Shown piece after piece: positions 24,961 through 38,450 of a stretch of 64,000 bases of DNA. Each line of letters opens with the position of its first letter. Position 1 is the first letter of the stretch. Under the pieces are notes generated by a model. The model was not told where the DNA came from. It made no database searches and saw only the letters and a list, made by a program, of their open reading frames with translations. A program made the translations under genes and the position numbers. Source of the stretch: Heterodera schachtii (lineage: Eukaryota; Nematoda; Chromadorea; Rhabditida; Heteroderidae); NCBI GenBank assembly GCA_023374025.1, contig SIJG01000058.1:862903-926902 (forward strand), written 5' to 3'.

Positions 24961-27900
24961 TTTTTTATAAAAGAATGATTTTTGACCTCAAATGATGTTT
25001 GCTAAACAAAATTTAACAAATGGAACCAAATGTTACCTTTGTAGCTGGGCCACATATACAAATAAAATAAAATATTAAATAACTTTGATATATTAATTCA
25101 AGGGTAAATTTACATTAAGAGTTCAACAGAAAGAACTTCAATACACTCTCTGGGACATGAGTATAATAATAATAATAATACAAATTAGAATTTTATTTTA
25201 AAAATTAATTTAAAACAACGTGTTTTATATTATCACAATCAAAATAATTGAATTACCTAAAAAAATAAATAAACAGAATATATCATCTAAAAACTAAAAT
25301 CTTTATAAAACTATATTTAAATAAATAAATTCATGTTGCTTAGAAACGGAGAAATCGCATGAAATTGTTAATGCGGTTGAGTATAATCGATACATCGAAA
25401 TCAGGACCAATCAGATAAATTTAGGATCTTTTCATTTTGATGTCGCATTTTATGTATGTCTTTTCTTACCACATTACTCTCTTCTTTTCTCAAACATTTC
25501 TTTGTTGAATCAATAGAAAACGACGCGAACACATCGCATCGTTTCACGGGCACTCGGCATTCCTCCACCAATTAGGTCATTCCGACCTCTCTCCCAATGC
25601 CATTTTCACGAATAATTTGCCTTTTTCACATTCAGCAAAAAATCAATTTTTCCTATTTATTTCCGAATAGATTACCCAAATTTAATTTACTTAAATGATC
25701 AGGTAGCCAAAAATACTTTATCACAAAGTTAAATAATTTTAAAATTTAATCAAATATTTTTCCGCATTACCTTTTGCCATCTTGAAAAATTGAAAAAAAA
25801 TTTAATAAAGTAATGGATTTATGAAATACATCATCACTACTACATATAAATACACTAAAAATATTTTGTAGGCGATTATTTGGATTTATTATTTAATAAA
25901 ATATTTAAAAAATACTGAAATAAATTAAAAAGCTGTCGGACACTATCCCAGAAATACGACAACCCCGTGAAGATCGTGTTAAAATTGATTATTAAAATTG
26001 CGGTCAGCGCAATAAATATAAGGAATAAAATAATAATATATCTTTAATATTTACTTTAATAAACTTAGAAAGGCACTAAACAACTATTTTAAAAAATATT
26101 AAACTACCAAAAAATGATTTAAATCTTAAAAATTACAAATTTATCAAATCTCGAAGCTCATAAAAAATATTGAGAAACAATGTGCTTCTTTGTATGACAT
26201 AAGGTGATTTAAAAAAAAAACCAATCATTTTTGTACCAGAAAGCATTAATACAAAAGCTATTTAACTACAAAATATTTACAGCTGAATGAAGAATATTCT
26301 AGGAATATGATAATATGACATAATTACTCAAGGAGAATAATCAAAATTTATGAGATCTGAAAATACATATAGAAAATCTAAAATTTAGAAATTCTGTAAA
26401 TTTAAGGTACTATCAGTGATTTTAACTTGACGCAATCTCGTCACATTATTCTGTGAACCGAGCGTGATAGTTAGGAGATTAATCTAAAAAGATTAGAATG
26501 ATAAACATTGGATAAAAACATATATTTTAAAAACTAAAAATATTTAAGAATTAAAAATTCCATAGCATTAAAAATTGAACATTACAACAACAATCCACAT
26601 TAAATCACAATAAAAAAGATAATTAAAATAAAATGATTTAAAGATTTAAATGAAAAAGTAAATAATTTAGAAAAAAAGATAAAATCTTAAAAATCCAAAA
26701 GTATGTACGAGTGATATGAAAAAATATTTATTCAAATTATTGAAAATCATTAAAATATTATTTTTCGAAAAAACTGGGATGAGAAGTAAAAATATAAATG
26801 ATATCATTTGTCAATTTTATGAAATATTTTATTGTACAAATAATTGTCAAAGAAAACCACTATAAAAGTAATTTATAAAATTTTTGTGAAAAAGCTAAAA
26901 TTACTAAGAAATATGAAATAGATGAAAGATGTAAAAAAATATATATGGAAATTTACTATATAAAAAGCAAACAAGTTTACAATATTATTTACATGATGAT
27001 TATGCCGAAGGAAATGCAATTAATGAGATTTTTTAAATGATTTACATAAAGTGAAAATATTTATAAAAATAAAAAGTTCTTTATTTATATCAAATAAAAC
27101 ACATAGATTATTAATAGAAAACTGTTATGACATGGTCAGACTTTAATATACAACGATTTCTGGCAAACGAAATTCAAAGTCAACAAAGTCTTAAAATTAC
27201 ATTATTATTAATTTTAAATAATTAAATGATTCAATTTACTTATCAGCGAATTGGAAAAAATGTTGTCTTACCATCGGCGAAAGAATTGCTTGAATTAACT
27301 TTATTATTTTGAGTTTTAAAAATGCATCAAAATTAGACAATAAATATTATTATTTTTTTGTTAAAAACATAAAACAAACGAAAAATTTAAATTACATATA
27401 AAAAAAAATATTTTTCGGTAAAGAATAATCTCTTTTTTTGATAAAATATAATATTATATATTATTTGAGGAATTATCCCTTGAAAATCAATTATTATTTA
27501 GCATAAAAGTAAAAATTGTTTAATGTCACAAGTTGTAATAAAACAGAAATTACAATTAAAAATATTAAAAAATTACTTAATTAATACTACGGTAATAATT
27601 AAAATGATAATGTTTCGAAAATCTAACTGATTGCCAAGCAAAATGAAATATAAATTTGGAAAGCAAATAATTTAATATAAATTTATTTTATAAAAAAAAA
27701 CATTTAAAAAGTTAAAAATTATTGCAAAATGAAATACATTGTTATTAATTTTTAATATTATTATTTAAATTCATGTGAAGCTAACGCTACCCAGCTGCCC
27801 TGCCCTACTCTGTCTGTTTCACCTGGCTCAAAGCATCAAGATAAAATACCAAAATAAGAAATAAAAAGCATAAATTTAAAATCATGAAAATTATTTATAT

Positions 27901-30900
27901 AAAAACCTTAATGAAATATATAATAAACCTCAACACAATTTTTCTAATAGACAGGGTATTTTATTAAGACAAAACGGAAAGTAAAAAATAAAACTAAGTT
28001 ATGTTTTTATATAACAGTAAAATTAATAAGTTAACAGCTGAATAAATCGAAAGTTTTAATGAAAAATAAAGTTTATTATTTTAAGTTATTTAAATACTAA
28101 AAAATTTAAAATTTTCAGATTATAATATAGAAAGATTTTTACATTTATAAGTAAGAATCTCTGAAAAGTGATTCAAATTAAATTATCAATAGATAAAATT
28201 AAACTTGCTTGCAAAATGGTGATTCTTTGTGTTCGGACCGATTGGACTGGCATCGCTACCTAGAAATCTTGCAATATACTAATAATCTAAAAATTAAATT
28301 AAATAAATCTAAAATTTCAGATAAAAATATATAAACTGTTACTTAAAATCAAAGTAGAAACTTTTTTATTTATGAAAGACATAGTGAAATTTTTTTAAAA
28401 TATAAGCCAAGGTGCCATTTAGCATTTTAAATTAATAAGCTTGAGCATATACATCAATATTTTGTGGCAAATTTTTAAAATATTTTAAGATAAATTTAAT
28501 TCGGGATATACTTTTGTCAACCCCCCAGAACTGTTGGAAAACCAAAAAAAGGATATCACAACAAAGATTCTTTGTTCCTGAATGAAAACACCAAGATTAA
28601 AATGAATTACTAAAAATATAGACAAAAAGACAATATTAAACAGCAAACTATAACAAAAACAATATAATAAATAAACTATAACGGAGGACAATTTAAAAGT
28701 ACTAAAAAAGTTAAAACTAATAAAATGTAATTCCGAAAAGTGCTGAGAGTGAACGAATGTTACTGCCACATATGACATGTATTTCTGTGCATTTACTATT
28801 TAAATTTATTCCAATAATAAGTAAAAATTGAGTATAATAAATCAAATTAAACCAAAAAAATATATATATACACACACAAAAAATGTTTCCCAGAATCAAT
28901 GGAACAAAGAACCTTACAATATATTCCTATGCTCATTTATCCTTTCATTATTCCATTACGTAAAAATCATTTACGTTATCACAAACAAAATGGTCATAAT
29001 AAAATTATTTTCTTATTGATTGGTCAAAAAGAAAAGATAAACACAATTTAATTATCTCAATGAAAATATAATATTGCTCTAAATAATACATAAGCTTACA
29101 GACAAAATGAAAAATGACTTATGCAATTAAATGATTTAATTTCATTTTTAAGAAAAACATATGTTTGTAAATAAACCTTATGTTCATAAACACACACAAA
29201 AAGTAAAATTTAAATATCGGTGGCAATTTCATTAATTATATATAAAAAATTAATAAATGAAACATTTTATAAAAAAGAAAATGAACCAAAACATTTAAAA
29301 AGTAACAAATATACATAATTTCAATCTGAAGCAATACAGTACACTGGTAATCTCGGCATGAATTTAATGAAAAGTAAAAATAGAAAATTTTAGTTATTCC
29401 TGAAAGGAAAGTGAAGGAATTTCCTGGGTTTCAATGCGCAATTTTTGATGAATATTTTAAATATTTAAAATAAATAAACTCTTAAATTTCTTTTGAAGAA
29501 TATACCATAATAAATTAAACCTAATACTAAACGGTAAAATAATTTGAATATCAATGCGGACGCAGGACAATTTTGCCATTTCCCCGAGGAATGGGAAGCG
29601 CGCACACCTTTTTAAAAATACTTTTAAGTTCATCAAAAATTTGCTATTAAGAAATTCGCTCAAAAAAAATTTATTAATCAATTTTTTATTATTCAGTAAA
29701 AGAAAATTATGTAATAATTTAAAAATTTAATGCTAGCTTTATTTTTTAAATTTATTGCTTTTTCTTTTTATTAGATAATGTTTTCTATAAATCATTAATT
29801 GGATCTTTTTATTAGCCTGTAGATTTTTTAAAATTTATAAGCTTTCGTTTCTCTATTTCTTTAATTATGAAATTTTGAATATTTTATGGATAAACTAACC
29901 GATTATTACATTCATTTCATAAAAAAAATATATCCTGATATTTGATTAACGAACTTTAAAATTGAAAAAAAGTTAAAATAAAACCAATATATAAATTAAG
30001 TAACAATTCTTATTTATTCCCATTCAAAACAACTTAATTTTCTATATTAACTTTGGTCTTAAGTTTTTTTTTTGGTTTCATTTTCTTGTTAAGTTTTTAC
30101 ATTTATTCTATTTGGAGCGTGGCATTAATCGGTATAGAAGTTCGACAACTAATTACATACTTTTCTACTTATATGTCTAAAATTACAGTATTTTTAAAAT
30201 TTGCCATTTGTCGAAATTAAATAGACATAACATTTGCCTATTAATTTTTAGAACCACAAATTGTATAAAATATATTCAAAAATTTTTTTATTAGAAATAA
30301 AACCGGTTTGTTTACAATGTTATTAAAAATGATTGAAATAATATTCTTTTAAAACTAATGAAAATTTTCATTAAATGAAAATTAAAACCATCTCTGCATA
30401 AGGATACGTTATAATTAATGAAATCAATAAAAATAATGTTATGCGATGTTTCATTAAAAATTTGTGCTTCAATACTGGTACACTCCTTGAAATAAACATT
30501 TTAATGAGAAAAATATTAATGATGCAAAAGCTTAATAATTCACAATAAATACCTGTAATTAATTCATCCATTGACATACCCAAATTATTTAGACAAAATA
30601 TTAAACAAAATATATAATTCGAATGCATTTAATTCGAAAGTTAAAATTGTAAACGATAAAGACAATAAAGTTAGTTTATTAATCATTATAAAATTCATTT
30701 AAAAACATTACAATCACCCATAAATAAATTAAAATTAAAATTTTATGAGCACATGATAAAAAAATAAAAATAAATAATAAAAAATATATGCTATAAACAA
30801 ATAATATTAGAAAAAATAATGAAAAAATACATAAAATAATGAGGCGTTTCTCGAAGAGCTGTGCCGAAATTTTACAAAACTATTTTTTTTTAGAGTGTGA

Positions 30901-31416
30901 TGATTCCGATGCTAATACGATAAAGGTTTCACCGAAATAAGAAAAAAATTAAATAAAATAAAGAACAATATCATCTGTAATTAATATCCATTGACATACC
31001 CTCAATTATTTAGAAAAAATAAACAATCGTCTTAAGTATCAATTATTAAACATTGCAAAAAATTTAATTTTCTATAGACAAGACAAATATTAAATACCAA
31101 CTACTAATATAAAGCAGCCCGTCCTGCATGAAAGAATTGATGATAAATTGGCCTGATAAATATTTTTAATTATAAAAAAATTGATAATAAACTTAGATTA
31201 ATAATTTTAAATAAATAATATAAAACATTTCAAATAATATTTTTTATAACTTATAAAAAGAATTTAGAATTATGACTTAAAAAAATACATTAACCATCAT
31301 CATTAAAATCTTTCCTTATGTTTATCGCACGCCATTTCCATTTCTGTTTGTTGGTGGCGGCCAGTGCCTGCCTCCCCTCACTTCAGTAATAGATAATAAA
31401 TATAATAAATTACTTC
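24961..31416. other. A-rich noncoding DNA with isolated islands
   Basis: Contains (TAA)n near 25160, and islands near 25965-26010, 26425-26475, 27120-27175, 27250-27300, 27775-27840, 28215-28270, 29560-29610 and 31320-31385. The island at 27775-27840 contains CTGTTTCA, the core word of the C. elegans 21U-RNA promoter motif, but it is alone. Open frames at 28485-28899 (-), 29457-29681 (-) and 30371-30628 (-) are composition artefacts in my judgement. Confidence 0.5.
25450..25640 (+). repeat. CT-rich island, copy 2
   Basis: Pyrimidine-rich stretch (ACTCTCTTCTTTTCTC), then GAAAACGACGCG and GGCATTCCTCCACCAATTAG, ending in CTCCCAATGCC. Matches in order the island at 42755-43010 (GGCATTGTCCCCAATCCAAT, then TTCCCAATTCC). 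Not coding in any convincing frame. Confidence 0.45.
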
Positions 31417-31440
31417 AAAAAGCCTTATTTGAGGCTTTTT
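31417..31440. other. Perfect 9-bp hairpin ending in a T run
   Basis: AAAAAGCCT, loop TATTTG, AGGCTTTTT, continuing into more T. It lies 40 bases after an ordinary-composition island (31320-31385). The shape resembles an intrinsic terminator. In a nematode it is more likely a small inverted repeat or an RNA polymerase III stop (T run) than a bacterial-type terminator. Confidence 0.5.
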
Positions 31441-34400
31441 TCTATTATTTTTTATCTTCTAGTGTCGCTAAAAATAATTATGGAAAAACTAAATTAAATA
31501 AAATGGTAAGGTATAAAAATTCCAATAATTAATTTTGACATAACCGTCGGATCGGTGAAATACGAAGGCACAATCTTTAAAGAGAATTTTAGATTATAAT
31601 GAAAATAAATAAACATGTTCAAATACAAGGTTTAAATCCAATATAAAAAATACAAGCAAATTAAAAATGTTTTACTAAAAAAACAAAAATGAAAACAAAA
31701 AGAATAGATAAGTTACATTATAATATTGTTTGATTAATAAATTAGAGAATAAGAAACAAAACAAATTAACGATGAATTTCTAATAAGAACACAATTTATG
31801 AAATTATAAAAGCGAGGGATATTCATTTTCTTTTAGAGATATAAAATATAGACATTATTAACCGTAATTATTATTTAATAATAAAAAAAGGATTTCAAAC
31901 AATTCAACTTTGTTATAAATGTAATAATCAATTTAAAAGATAAATAAAAATAATTAATAAAGGAAGTACCAACTAAAAAATGAATTTTATATATTTAAAT
32001 TTATAATAATTTTATTTCTAATACGTTAATTGTTAATGATAATGATTTTTTGAATTTCAACGCGTCACTTTGTTATGCTATAAACGAATCATAATACGAA
32101 GTATAATAAATAATAAAGTAAATTGTACTAAATATACAAGTTTTTTGAAGCATAAATTTTACAAATTTTGCTAATAAAATTTAATTAAAAAAACTAACTA
32201 CCTATTACAAAAGATACTTAAAACAAAACGACGAGAAATTTTTTTTTTATTATAATTTCAGGTCAAAATTTATATAAAAATTTAAACTTTATTTGACAAA
32301 GTTAATCAAATATTTACAATTAAAATATTTTAAATTTTAAAATAAACATTTCTTCTAAAATCAACATTATTTATTTTCACTTATTACATAAATTATTATA
32401 AAACTTTTAAATATTACAACTCAATAATTTGCTTTATTGAAAATAGTTAATTCGGAAACTTTAAATTTGGTTTGTTTTGAATTATCAGCAATTTTTTTCA
32501 CGATTGTTTCATTGAAATTGACAAAAAGGAGTTATTTTGTCATGAAAACCAAATGTAAAAAAATCATCAAAATTTTAAAATATGATATTCTAATTGTATA
32601 ATAAAAATTTATTGACAATTATTCAAAAGATAATAGAAAAAAAATTATTTAAATTACATATTATCACAGAAACGAAATGTCGAATCGATTCAAAGCACTG
32701 AACATTTTTATCGAACGCGGCAAGGTTAAATAAAAAAAAATCATTTATTAATTTTAATTATTATATTATTATTATAAATTCTGCTTGAGGAGTAAATAAT
32801 TTATAAATAGCTAAATATTTTTTATTACTTATTAATAGGCAAGAAAATAACCATTAAAATCATTAAATTCTTATATATAAATAAATTAGTTAGACTTATT
32901 CAAAGCCCAAAACAATATACAAAACTTTTTACCTGAACGCCGTTTTACTAATTGTAATATGTTCAGGAATATAAAGGTACTAAAACGAAAACACTTATTT
33001 GAAATATCAAATTTTTTGACGCGTTAAACAACTAGCAAAATCCATAAAATAAAAATCTTTATTTATTACGCAAAATGAATCATAGTCGAACAAAAAAATT
33101 TTAGTTTAAAAACATGAAGGAGACTGAATAATTAACAAAAATTAAAAAGGGAATTTCTTATAAAGAAAATGAATGTAAAAAGAGATAAAAAATAAAATAA
33201 AATTGAATATTAATTAGCATTTATGTAAAATAGCAAAAGAAATTTATTATATTTTAAATGATTTTTTAAGTATTATTAAATTGTTTCTATAAAGAAAGCA
33301 AGCATTATTTATCTACATTGGCCTGCCTAGCCATGAGTAAAATTTTAAAAATTGAATGAAAGAAAAGCAATAATAAATGCATAACATTAGTGAAACAATA
33401 ACCATTTTCTAATTAAGTTTAACTTTTTTATAAACAATACAATTGACTAAAATGAAAAAAGAGCAAGCAGTAAAAAAATTAAAAAGTTATAAAATTGTAT
33501 GAATACCTAATAAAGGAAATCGATAAATTGATCTGCTTTTTGGCTAGCAAAATCAATTTACAAATCTCAAATGTACAGAGGGTATTTTATTTTCGGCAGA
33601 AACATGTATCGCTATAACAACATTCCGTTTTAATCATCCGAACGATGCATGAAAAGGCTGAAGATTTCAACAATTGTTAATAAATTTTTATATTTAATTT
33701 CAACAATATAAACCCATTAATTCTATGTGAACTTTTAATTAATTATATCCTTATGCATAATGATGCAAAGTATTCCAAATCCTATTATGTCGCTACTGCC
33801 ACAAAAAAATAAAAATAATAATAAGAAAATTTTTAATGATCAAAATATCGAATTTATAAAATAAAGTTTTAAATTAATCTTTGTCTTATCACTTTTGCTT
33901 TTTAAATAAATTAGAAAATATAAGTAAGATAATCAATTTAATTTTAAATGAGTGCTTCGCTTTAACTCCTTATAATAATCCAAATATAATTAAGGATTTT
34001 GTTAAATTTTTATAAAATAGAATTAATCTTTTTAAAGTATCTCAACTATTCATTGTAAATTTTTTAATAAAAATATTATAATGAATTTTTTAATAATAAA
34101 ATTACTTATATTAATTAGATTAAATGAATAAATAGTGATGAAAAATTTTTTAATTAAGCAAAAATGACCACAAATGAAAATCAATGCAGCGATCAGCGAT
34201 GACGCCAGAAAATGTTGTAGAACTGCGGCTTGGAATATTAAGAAAAAATAATCTAAATAATGAATAAAATATAGAAATTATATTGAATAGTAAATATTTA
34301 ATTATACAATTTCTTCGAATTACTGACTTCAAAATAATAAATAATAATCAAATTTAAAAGCAAAGGAGAAGATAAGAAAATGAGATTTGTATCATGTTTG

Positions 34401-36258
34401 GAAACGTACCATGGAACTATGTAAAATAAAAAAATTGGCTCATAAAAATAAAATAAATTATTTTACTTTCCCAAACTAAAAAATTGATTAAAAGCAATAT
34501 TTTAAATCTTAAGGGTTAGTGTTTAGGAAGGTGCCGTTAAAGAGAATTTATATTGTGTTAATTAAAGAAATCTAAGTAGATCATCGCACAATTAAAAATG
34601 AAATAAAATTTTTCAATAAAATTATAAAATTTACTTCGAAGTTTAAAAAAATTTTCCACTAACATAAAATCAAATTATAAATTGACAAGGTAAATACTAA
34701 TAGAATTGCAAAATAGCAACAAGAGATAAATAGTAAAAAACAGAGTATTAACAAAAATTTATAAAAAACATACAACAATGAAAATATAAAAGAAATTCCT
34801 TTATCACAAAAATAGGTTAAAAAATCATTGTTATAAACAGTTTGGAAAATTGCTACTACGACTTTCTAATAAAATACAACTGAACGAATCTCTTAATAAA
34901 TGCAATAATATAAAAAACATATTACATAATATAAGCAGAAATAATTTTTTTTAATTTAAAATAATATATTATAAGATAAACTAAATACTAATGAAATGTT
35001 ATCAATAATAAATAAAATTAACAATTAAAAAAATTAAATAATATTACTTGACAAAAACTTCTATTTTCGTAAACAAGAGTTATTAAGAAATTATTTCAGC
35101 GATAAGATAAAAAGAAATAACTTTTGAAATTGTTCAAATTATGAGTAAGAGATCAGCAATCCGCGGACCGGACGGCGGGAGCGGTGACGACGACGAACAA
35201 ATCGCTTTTATGATCCCCTCCCCACTTATACTTTCCCCAAATTATCGGTTTATTTAATTATTTATTTATTTGAATAAATTTAATGAAGTAAAAATTATTT
35301 AACCAAAACTGTTATTGCAACAAGAAATAAAATAATTTTTAAAAATATTTTGTAAAATTTTATTTATTGAATTTTACGATTAAATCTAATAATAAGATAT
35401 TTTAAATATGTATAGTAAATAAGTTGAGTAGGAGGGAATTAAAATTTTTATTTTAATAGCAGGTTGAAGCATTGAAATGCGCCTTCAAGCAAGAAGAATT
35501 GGAGGTTGTTAAAATTTGTAAAAAAAGGAATATGAAAACAGAGCCCCAATTGAACATTTTAATAAGAATTGCAACGAAACAAAAAATTTGAATAAATAAA
35601 AATATATTAGGAGAAAAGAATGTCTAAGCAACCTTAGAGTCCTAAGAATACACAAAGAAATACCATATGCCTATACAATAAATTAAAAATGATATTCAGA
35701 TAAATTAATTGAATAATATTAAGACTTGAAAAGAATGAAATTAAAGAAAAAACAAGTATTATTTAATTAAGAATATTAAAAAAGTAACAAAACCAAATAA
35801 AATTAATTTCTTCAGAGGATTTGTAAGGGTTTGAAATGACTCTTGATTTTCACGTGATAGCGAAAAATATTAAAAATATTAGAGACAGCACAAAAATTGC
35901 CAGTCTTTTAGCTCGAAACACATATACTGAGTAAAAATTGAAGGTACAAAAAACATACAATAAAACATTCAAACAACGCAAAAAAAAATATATGAAGAAA
36001 AATATTTAATATACTAAATCCCAATTTGGATTGAATTTTCAAGGACAAGAACTAATAATAATTGATTTCAAATTTGAGTATTTAATAAAAAGGATAAGTA
36101 AATATTTATAAAATTAAACAAAGTTATATACTAAAATAATATAAAAAAAAATAAATTCATATTATTTTTTAATAGGAAATAAAATGTTAAAATGAGATAA
36201 AAAAACAACTTTTATTTTTGATGATAGAAATAAAAATGAAAAAATTAATCATAAAATA
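31441..36258. other. A-rich noncoding DNA with isolated islands
   Basis: Islands near 31545-31585, 32680-32730, 33530-33670, 34170-34240, 35155-35245 (the most GC-rich: CCGCGGACCGG, then GACGACGACGAAC) and 35465-35515. One repeat copy is listed separately at 33740-34055. No open frame is credible, including 34150-34332 (-). Confidence 0.5.
33740..34055. repeat. Dispersed repeat R2, partial copy
   Basis: Contains AAGTATTCC and GCTACTGCCACA, followed by TTGTCTTATCACTTTTGC, GTGCTTCGCTTTA and AAGGATTTTGTTAAATTTTT. The same blocks in the same order occur at 51370-51625. It lacks the AGAAATGC block seen in other copies. Confidence 0.75.
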
Positions 36259-36260
36259 TA

Positions 36261-36377
36261 TTATGCGAAAAAATTCCCGTACTTTTTTTAAGTTCATTTT
36301 TCATACCCATTTATAATTACAAACAATTTTAGCCATGACTATTTTTAAAAAAGTACGGGAACTTTTCCCTCACACTG
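36261..36377. mobile_element. Tc1/mariner-like MITE, 117 bp
   Basis: Terminal inverted repeats of about 27 bp. The right end read on the minus strand begins CAGTGTGAGGGAAAAGTTCC, and both ends share TTCCCGTACTTTTTT. TA dinucleotides flank it (36259-36260 and 36378-36379), as expected from Tc1/mariner insertion into TA. There is no coding capacity, so it is non-autonomous. The left terminus is more diverged than the right (TTATGCGAAAAAA against CAGTGTGAGGGAAAA). Confidence 0.8.
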
Positions 36378-38177
36378 TATTTATAATGAAATTATAAGAC
36401 ATAAAACACAGAGAAAAAATAAACAATTTTATTTTAATAACAAACATTAAATCATCAATATCAATTTTAAAATATATTTCTTAAAAAAATATTTTAAGCT
36501 TTACCTCAAATGTATCTATTTCTAAAATCAAAAGAAGAAAAATCAACAACAAAAGAAAATTAATATTTAGTAAAAATCAGTATAAAAATGAAAAAAAAAT
36601 TGTCGAAAACAAATGACATATTAAATTTTAAATTTAAATAAAAATAAATATAAATAAAATTTAGTTAGCTTAAATTTTATCAAAATTTAACTCTACAAAG
36701 TCATGAATGTGGAAACAGACAGAGAGACATATTCATTTCTTCGACATATTAATTCATGAAAAATTAAAAAAGCCAAAACATTATATGCATATTATTTAAA
36801 AATCTAAAGGTTATTAAAATTTCGTATAAAAAATGTTTAACTAATTAATAAAACAATGCTTTGTATTCAAATATTATTGTGCCAAAATATAGTGATAATG
36901 AATTTTTAAAAATTATTTGCCATGGATACTTAATTCAAAAAAAATTTAAGCAAAATGTAATCTTTGCTCTTTGAAAAAACAGTCCACGAATATGGATTGG
37001 GTATTTGCAGGAGTATCTGAAAACCAATTTACAAGAATTAAAATCATGAAATTTATTTTTAAAATATGATATAATAAAACAAGTAAATAACAATAACGCT
37101 CTAAAAAAAAGATTTTGAAAATCAAACTTAAATATTATTCAGAAATTTGATTTAAACGTTATAAATTAAATGAAAAAATGAAAATAAACGAAAATTAGAA
37201 AATATTTTAAAATTTTAATTTGGAAAAAATTACGTTAACAACTTAAATATTAAAAAATGATAATCCAAAATTTAATAAATTTTTCTATTGTTGGCATATA
37301 TATGCAAAAAAAAAACAGAAAGAAATTTGCTTGAAAATTTATAAAGGCTATAATTAAGAAACTCAACTAACATAATACAATGAAATAAATTTTTATAATT
37401 ATTTAAAAAAGCAAAGCAATTCGTCAACCTTCTACATTCAACATCCATGTCGCAGCACGTGCTTGCTTTATATAAGATTTATATTACATTTATGAAATAA
37501 ATTAAAATCAAAAAATAAAACTGTAATTTAAAATTTAAAATCTTAATTTAGTTAAGAAAAAAAGACCAACTTAATTTTGTAGATAGCACATTCAAATTTG
37601 GTCAAAAATTATTCGAATAAAAAAAATAACAAATTGCCTAACAACTATTCCTAATTTAAAACTAAGAACCTACTCTAATGTATGAAATTAATAGATGCTC
37701 TCAGCTTCAAAATTAACAATATTAAATAGACTAATCAAAATTAAAAGCAAAAGACAAGAAAAATGAGATTAGTGTCGCGACTGAATGTCAGCCGCGAATG
37801 TCCGTTGAGCGGACAAATGGGGAGGACGGGGAGAGTGAACGAAGTTGCGAACGAGGAGTGATGGATGGATGAAATGATGAGAAAATGAGGGCAAACGGGA
37901 AATGATGAAGGAAAGAAAGGATAAAAAGGGAAGGGCGAAAGGGGTGAAGGGAGGGGCCGGCTGACGGCGGACACGTGAATTAGGGGAAAGAAAGATAAAA
38001 AGCGGATGCGGCGCCTTCCCCGCGTGAAGGACGCCCGAGGCAGCGCAAAAAGGCCGATCGGACCATCGGCGGTGCGACGGACGAAACAACACAACACCAA
38101 AGCGGACAGCCAACAAAAATCGGCGATCATTTGATGGAAGAGCGAATTTGCGGGAGATCAAATTCGCCTGGACCCTT

Positions 38178-38197
38178 CCCCCCCCCCCCCCCCCCCC
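38178..38197 (+). repeat. Poly-C tract, 20 bases
   Basis: Twenty uninterrupted C, followed by GCTTTTCT as at 19812-19830. The longest G/C homopolymer in the window. Confidence 0.95.
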
Positions 38198-38349
38198 GCT
38201 TTTCTCCGGTGATGTGCCCCCCTCCCCGCGTCTCACCCCATCTTTGTGCCCCAGTTGTCCCATTTTTCCTTCTGTATTTCCCCCTCCCATTTTGTCCCCA
38301 TTGCCACAATTTCCTTCCTTTTGTATTTCTCACACATATACTATGTATG

Positions 38350-38450
38350 GGTTTAATTACCCAAGTTTGAGCCATAAACTTGTGGAGTATTTTTGTGCAA
38401 TTTCTTGGGCGGCAAATTTGGGCAATTGGCGGCAGCAAAATCGGTACAAA
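38350..38450 (+). pseudogene. SL1: SL1 spliced-leader RNA-like locus, splice donor missing
   Basis: Bases 38350-38371 match all 22 bases of the nematode SL1 leader (starts GGTTTAATTACCC, ends AAGTTTGAG). A chance match this long is negligible. In real SL RNA genes the leader is followed at once by GT, the trans-splicing donor; here it is followed by CC, so it cannot donate SL1 in the normal way. Downstream, CAAGTTT (38362-38368) can pair with AAACTTG (38376-38382). CAAATTTGGG starts about 63 bases from the leader start, close to where the C. elegans SL RNA has its Sm site AATTTTGG. No third stem-loop is evident. Best read as a degenerate SL RNA gene; alternatives are the 5' end of an inserted copy of a trans-spliced mRNA, or a variant SL RNA. 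Confidence 0.65.
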
